A stretch of DNA of 64,000 bases from a virus. The DNA lies in the IMG/VR virus record IMGVR_UViG_3300008259_003217, positions 1 to 64,000 of that record; one strand, written 5' to 3'. The position numbers and the translations under genes were made by a program. Below are positions 59,069 to 64,000 of the stretch, piece after piece; position 1 is the first letter of the stretch, and each line of letters begins with the position of its first letter. The notes below the pieces were generated by a model that saw only the letters and a program-made list of their open reading frames with translations, did no database searches and had not been told where the DNA came from.

Positions 59069-62000
59069 CGGTGAAAATATATTAGTAGAATACGACTACG
59101 ACAACATAACCGTAATAGACCCAAATAAAGTAATTGATGATTTAGGGAATGTTTCGGAAAGATTTGTTAAACAAGAAGATTTAGTTTTTTACGCTAACCT
59201 AGAGTGTAATGTATTACCAAGAACTAAACTAGCGTTAGGTACCGCGGTTAATGATCAAGTTAGGACAATTTCAGTTGGTAAAATTAATTTTCTAAACCCA
59301 GGATTTAAAACATTTTTAGATAATTCATACACCGATGAGGTAACAGGTAAGGGATCCTTAACCGGACAAGGAGTGAACCAACCTAAATTAAATTCAATAC
59401 AAAACCCAAATAAAGAGGGTGATTATTATATTACACAAGAAACGTATAGTAACGGTAAACCAGGATCAATTGATAATGGATTACTTGGTATTGTTGACAT
59501 AAATGTTTCAGTTGGACTAGACTATTTACCGGTTATTGATATTACATTAGAGGACGTTAAGGGTAGAGCTTTATTTGAAGGGGGGGACAACTCACCATAC
59601 GCCGCTTTCTTTCAATTACCATACCCCCAATTTACACTAACACTTAAAGGGTATTATGGTAAAGCGGTTAAGTACCCTATAATGTTACAGTCCTTCACAT
59701 CGACATTCCAACCGTCCAGTGGAAACTTTGTAATTAAATTAAAATTTTATGGTTATAAATACACATTACTTTCGTATATAAATTGGGCTTCATTAATGTC
59801 GGTACCACATATGTACAACAGTAATGTTAGTACAGTTAAATTCACAACGACAGATAATCAAACAAACGTATCAAGTATCAGTAAAAAAACGGTTAGTCGT
59901 GGGTACCAAAAAATAAAAGAAGTTTATTCGGAATATAAATCAAAAGGTTTAATTGGTGACGATTTCCCAGAGATAACACTAAAACAATTAAAATCCAGAT
60001 TAGATTTATTCATAACCGATGTTTTAAACAGTTTCTCAAAACAAAATTTCGCTGTACTAACCGAAATAGATAACTATTCAAGAATTATCTACGAGTACAA
60101 TCAAAAAGTGTTTCAGTCACAAACAGAATCGTGGTTTAATAAATTTATGGATACCACAAATTATCTAGTTATTAAAAACACAGATGTTAAGGTATATCAA
60201 TTTAAAAAAGAATTAAACACTGAAACATTAAGAACTGAAGCTATAACCATATTAGAAGGATACATAACTGAGTATAATAAAAAATTGTCCGACAATCCGG
60301 TACTTGGTAAAAACGGTAGGGTAACAATAAATGTCAATGAAGTACAAAAAACAGTTCCCGTTGACATATCACTACAAACATTTAAGTACCCAATAACTGT
60401 TGATGATATTAATTTTGAACAGAGTTACCTACAAAGAAACCCAACAGTAAAAAATTCTTCAGGTCCCGTTTATGATAAATTTGTTACAGATAGTAAGAAT
60501 GAATTTTTTTCAGCTGGGACAACACAATCAACGTTTTATTATTTTGAAGGTAAAAATTCGTTTAGGGATAAAATAATAACCATAGAAAAAACAGTTTTGG
60601 AAATTAGGAATCTAATTGAGGAGGATATGACCAAAGCTATTACCAGTAAATTAAATGATAAAAATAACAAACTAGGATTTAAACCATCCATTAGAAATAT
60701 TTTAGCTGTGTTCTACGCTCAGGGTGAAGCTTTCATTAGATTACTTGACGATGTACATATAAAAGCTTGGGGGTTAAACAATAACAAGTATAGAAAAGAA
60801 TTAATATTTAGTAACACAACTGTTAAAAGTGTTGACTTTAAAGATACATCCCAAAACGATACACCAATATACCCTTGGCCACAAGTAATTAAAGAAACCA
60901 TCGGTGAAGACAGAGAAGAAAAATTTGAACTAATATATCCAGGTGACCCATCAGTGTCAACAACAGCTAGAGCTTTCTCACCTGAAATTTGGCCGGAGGT
61001 TGAGTTTGTTGAAGAATGGATTAAAGGATTTACAACTAGGGAGGAAGAAATTCCGGATCCAGGTCCACTATCTAACTCAGATGGTAGACCAAATAGATCT
61101 AGTTTAAATGGTATTGAATTTCCGGTGTCAAACCAAGTTTTCCAGAATAAAGAAGAAGTTAAATTTTTCTTTGAAATATATGAAAGAATATTTCTAAATA
61201 GTTTTTACAGTAAACTAAGTAGAATTTCTGGATATGACTCTGGTGTTTACACTGTTGAATCTGAATGTGAGAAAGTTAATATTGTTAATAGTTTGGGTGA
61301 TGATAATCCATTCCTAATAAAAACATTAAGAGAATACCAATTAAACCAAACAAATTTTTTACCATTTTTAAGACACATATCAAATAGTGGGGAAGGTGAG
61401 AGTTGGCAAAAATATATCAGAGGTGAATTTGTCACACCATACATTCAAAATTTTGTGGACTCACCTTACGGGTTGTTTAATTCAGATATAATTGGGAATC
61501 AAAAATCACAACCGGATGTCAGTCTAATCGATAAAACGGAAACTAATATTACTGAGTATGTACAAAATCAAACCACATCAAACAGTTTTGATTTTTCGGA
61601 TATGTACCCAATAACAAATTTATTTTGGGACAACAACTATCTCGCTAATGGCAAGACAGTACTATTAAGTGAAAACGCTTATAATACGAAGAATACTCTA
61701 AAATATAACCCAACGTTAAAAACTATTACGAATTTTTTAAATGATTATAATTTTAATACTTGTAGACCAATAACCAATTTTAATTATAAAAATAATGTAT
61801 TTAGTCAGGAAATTAATTTATCTAATTTAAAATCATTTTATGAAACTAGGAAATATGAGAACCAGTTTATCACGGAAGGTAATTTAAATTATGTCAATTA
61901 CAGTGGTACTGTAAGTAGTAATCAAACCACGTCAATTTTTAACACCCCATATTTTATAAACTCTATACAGAAAGGTGTATACAATTTCAGGTATGAAACA

Positions 62001-64000
62001 CTTAATTTATACCCATTTAAATCGGCAGCGTTTTTATTTTTAAATAGTTTACCATTATCAACTCTTAGGGAGAAATATAAAAACTTTGATGATACAAACA
62101 ATAGTACAACTGATTTAGATTATTTAATATCCACATTTAAAAAGTTTGGAGCGGTACATAAATTACCATACGCTTGGGTATTAAAGTACGGATCAATTTG
62201 GCACAGATATAAAACATGGAATGAAACTGGGGTTGATATACTAGATGAGGTGTGGAAAGATTTTGATTATAAGTTTAGTTATAACCCATACACACCATCA
62301 GCTACATCAAAAACCTTTACCGTTAATATTGAAAACACACCAACAAAAATTGTTCTACAAGATGAAATATTGAATTTAACAAAAACTAACACGATAATAA
62401 ATACGGGATTTTACCCACAATTAATTGACGACTTTAACACATTTTTTCAAGGAACCAGATTATTTTCTGGAACAACCCAAGTAATTGGTAAGGGTAAAGT
62501 GAGTGGTACAACATTTACAGTTAGTGAGATAAATGTAAACGAATTACTTACAGGATCAACAATTGTTCTTTCTGGGGTTACTACTGGGTTTACAATCGTA
62601 AATCAAATTTCTGGACCAGCAAATGGGATTGGTGAATATACAATTAACACAACTTTACCAGACATCGAACAAAAATCCTTTTATGTTACAAATTTAAGTG
62701 TTGACCCATATCAAGACACAAACTTACAGGGTTTAATTGATACTGGTGGTATAATATTAACAAATACACAAGATACAAAAATTCTAGAGGAAATTGGATT
62801 TGACCCGAATGATCCATTACGAACATTAAAATTAACACCTTGGAGTGTTTTAGCTAAAAAAAGTGAAACAGAATACTATGTGTTACCATCGTTTGGAACT
62901 ACTGTTAGTCAAATTAAAGGTGAACTATTTAAAGTTGGTAAAATGAAATTTGAGGTTGTCGACAATACTTCACTTTACAACGGATCGGTTAGGTTATTCT
63001 GGGGAGCACCTAATTTTGGGTTTTTTGATAATAGTAGGGTTGTTAAATCATCACCAGATAGTTACTTTAAACATATATTATCCGGTCAGTCAATACAACA
63101 AAATTTTTTAATTGACGGTGACGTTAACAACTATACAAAAATTAGTGAAATTTTTACAACCTTTGAAAAAGGTATATTAGATTTATTTGAATCAGAATTT
63201 TTAAATTTCAGTAGAAGTGTATATGATTATAAACAAACAATAAGTCCAACCCAAACAACCGAAACTGAAACTGAAATCACAAATAAAAATTTCCAACAGT
63301 TAATGAGAAAAATGTTTGTGGTAAAAAAACCAACCGGTACTACTGGGGATTTAATAATTTCTGAAACAGTATCAAACCAAAAGCTAACCTTTGAATCCTA
63401 CTTTAAACAATTTATTGAGTATGACACGGTTTTAAAAATCGGAAACCCAACAATGTTCAATAGACGGGTATTCTATACATTCTCAAATAAGTTTTTTGTG
63501 GACCCGATTAGTTATTTGGGGTACAACCAAACAACACCTGGATTTTTACCAACAAGTGGTGGAACAATAACTTTAGCTCAATCCAAATCAATATATCCAG
63601 AAACATGGAAAGATTTGGAATTATATGTTGGTTTCTCAGAAATACCTGAATTACAATATAAAGATTCCGGATCATACATCACAGATTTTTTTGTTGATTT
63701 AAATGTACAATTTAATTCAAAAAATATTATTGATTTCGCACCGATTATTAAAATATACGCAACACAAAAATTAAAAGACCCGACATTAGATTATATTAAA
63801 TTTTATGATTTAATGAATAAATATTTAGATTCATCTGAGAAATATTTAAATGATTCACTTGAAGTACTTATGACCTCAGTTAGAAAAGATTTACCAGGTG
63901 TGGTGACGATATCAATTGAAGACCAAAGTAAATTTAAGGAATATCAAGGTGAACAAACTAGATTTGAATTATGGGAATTATTTAAAACATTAAATGATAC
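59058..64000 (+). CDS. giant baseplate-region protein, 3' end outside window
   Basis: Open from the ATG at 59058 (MVGNGENILVEYDYDNITVI) to the window end, at least 1647 residues. The N-terminal 250 residues contain LLGIVDINVSVGLDYLPVID, ITLEDVKGRALFEGGDNSPY, FQLPYPQFTLTLKGYYGKAV and SFTSTFQPSSGNFVIKLKFY, a repeated G-Y-Y-G strand pattern typical of baseplate tube/wedge parts. The rest is a mixture of helical (IITIEKTVLEIRNLIEEDMT) and beta segments with no recognisable enzyme motif; VYDKFVTDSKNEFFSAGTTQ and LSTLREKYKNFDDTNN are examples. Large multidomain proteins occupy this place in some big T4-like phages. Overlaps the gp53-like gene by 11 bases. Confidence 0.85.
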   Translation, partial: MVGNGENILVEYDYDNITVIDPNKVIDDLGNVSERFVKQEDLVFYANLECNVLPRTKLALGTAVNDQVRTISVGKINFLNPGFKTFLDNSYTDEVTGKGSLTGQGVNQPKLNSIQNPNKEGDYYITQETYSNGKPGSIDNGLLGIVDINVSVGLDYLPVIDITLEDVKGRALFEGGDNSPYAAFFQLPYPQFTLTLKGYYGKAVKYPIMLQSFTSTFQPSSGNFVIKLKFYGYKYTLLSYINWASLMSVPHMYNSNVSTVKFTTTDNQTNVSSISKKTVSRGYQKIKEVYSEYKSKGLIGDDFPEITLKQLKSRLDLFITDVLNSFSKQNFAVLTEIDNYSRIIYEYNQKVFQSQTESWFNKFMDTTNYLVIKNTDVKVYQFKKELNTETLRTEAITILEGYITEYNKKLSDNPVLGKNGRVTINVNEVQKTVPVDISLQTFKYPITVDDINFEQSYLQRNPTVKNSSGPVYDKFVTDSKNEFFSAGTTQSTFYYFEGKNSFRDKIITIEKTVLEIRNLIEEDMTKAITSKLNDKNNKLGFKPSIRNILAVFYAQGEAFIRLLDDVHIKAWGLNNNKYRKELIFSNTTVKSVDFKDTSQNDTPIYPWPQVIKETIGEDREEKFELIYPGDPSVSTTARAFSPEIWPEVEFVEEWIKGFTTREEEIPDPGPLSNSDGRPNRSSLNGIEFPVSNQVFQNKEEVKFFFEIYERIFLNSFYSKLSRISGYDSGVYTVESECEKVNIVNSLGDDNPFLIKTLREYQLNQTNFLPFLRHISNSGEGESWQKYIRGEFVTPYIQNFVDSPYGLFNSDIIGNQKSQPDVSLIDKTETNITEYVQNQTTSNSFDFSDMYPITNLFWDNNYLANGKTVLLSENAYNTKNTLKYNPTLKTITNFLNDYNFNTCRPITNFNYKNNVFSQEINLSNLKSFYETRKYENQFITEGNLNYVNYSGTVSSNQTTSIFNTPYFINSIQKGVYNFRYETLNLYPFKSAAFLFLNSLPLSTLREKYKNFDDTNNSTTDLDYLISTFKKFGAVHKLPYAWVLKYGSIWHRYKTWNETGVDILDEVWKDFDYKFSYNPYTPSATSKTFTVNIENTPTKIVLQDEILNLTKTNTIINTGFYPQLIDDFNTFFQGTRLFSGTTQVIGKGKVSGTTFTVSEINVNELLTGSTIVLSGVTTGFTIVNQISGPANGIGEYTINTTLPDIEQKSFYVTNLSVDPYQDTNLQGLIDTGGIILTNTQDTKILEEIGFDPNDPLRTLKLTPWSVLAKKSETEYYVLPSFGTTVSQIKGELFKVGKMKFEVVDNTSLYNGSVRLFWGAPNFGFFDNSRVVKSSPDSYFKHILSGQSIQQNFLIDGDVNNYTKISEIFTTFEKGILDLFESEFLNFSRSVYDYKQTISPTQTTETETEITNKNFQQLMRKMFVVKKPTGTTGDLIISETVSNQKLTFESYFKQFIEYDTVLKIGNPTMFNRRVFYTFSNKFFVDPISYLGYNQTTPGFLPTSGGTITLAQSKSIYPETWKDLELYVGFSEIPELQYKDSGSYITDFFVDLNVQFNSKNIIDFAPIIKIYATQKLKDPTLDYIKFYDLMNKYLDSSEKYLNDSLEVLMTSVRKDLPGVVTISIEDQSKFKEYQGEQTRFELWELFKTLND

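Noticed and set aside
59069-64000. Apparent absence of genes at the end of the window
   Set aside because: The plus strand is one open frame from 59058 to the edge; it has no stop within the window and only looks empty.
1-64000. tRNA genes
   Set aside because: I found no convincing cloverleaf with T-arm GGTTCGA-type sequence in intergenic spaces, which are all short (under about 200 nt).

Overview
This window is part of a large, AT-rich double-stranded DNA phage with a T4-like contractile tail. The evidence is a tail sheath (45990-49217), tail tube (50315-50803), gp26-like hub/chaperone gene, tape measure, two giant baseplate/tube-associated proteins, a gp53-like LysM wedge protein, neck-like proteins and a family B DNA polymerase. 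Three things suggest a Bacteroidetes (perhaps flavobacterial) host: low GC, almost no purine-rich Shine-Dalgarno sequences, and two well-formed Bacteroidetes-type promoters (TTTG-N20-TAnnTTTG) ahead of the polymerase and a HAD-phosphatase gene. I found no terminase, portal, capsid, integrase, tRNA or CRISPR array, so this is an internal slice of a larger genome.

Layout. (1) 1-9494, minus strand: a tightly packed, often ATGA-overlapping operon of glycosyltransferases, two methyltransferases, a PglD-like acyltransferase and a short DegT-like aminotransferase, with a dUTPase and a DEDDy exonuclease embedded. (2) 9608-12363, minus: five small genes of unclear role, including a WYL-like and a LETM1-like protein, ended by a clear terminator. 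(3) 12434-36683, plus: a long receptor-binding/virion-surface region. It holds three IGGGxxN-repeat beta-roll proteins, a trypsin-like protease, Thr/Pro-rich mucin-like proteins, C1q-like, LamG-like and pectate-lyase-like modules, and two blocks of glycosyltransferases interleaved with them. (4) 36771-39728: DNA polymerase with its own host-type promoter and a leader hairpin. (5) 39705-44147, minus: a small beta protein, a neck-like protein, a zinc-metallopeptidase/superoxide dismutase fusion and a SNF2 helicase. (6) 44161-64000, plus: tail morphogenesis genes, interrupted by a ribbon-helix-helix regulator on the minus strand and a HAD phosphatase. The last gene runs off the window.

Working model. 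The phage builds long, repetitive, Thr/Pro- or Ser/Thr/Asn-rich surface fibres and carries enzymes plausibly able to glycosylate them. Among these are a relative of the iron-binding TibC/BAHT O-heptosyltransferases, which modify repetitive beta-helix adhesins, and a GT60-like (Skp1 GlcNAc-transferase) relative of polypeptide glycosyltransferases. Both sit next to exactly those kinds of repetitive proteins. I regard this virion-glycosylation island as the most interesting candidate system here. Other notable signals are a putative programmed +1 frameshift in the tail chaperone position, a recurring TATTTAT motif 11-16 nt before eight start codons, and the peptidase-SOD fusion. All assignments are from reading the sequence by eye; no database search was run.
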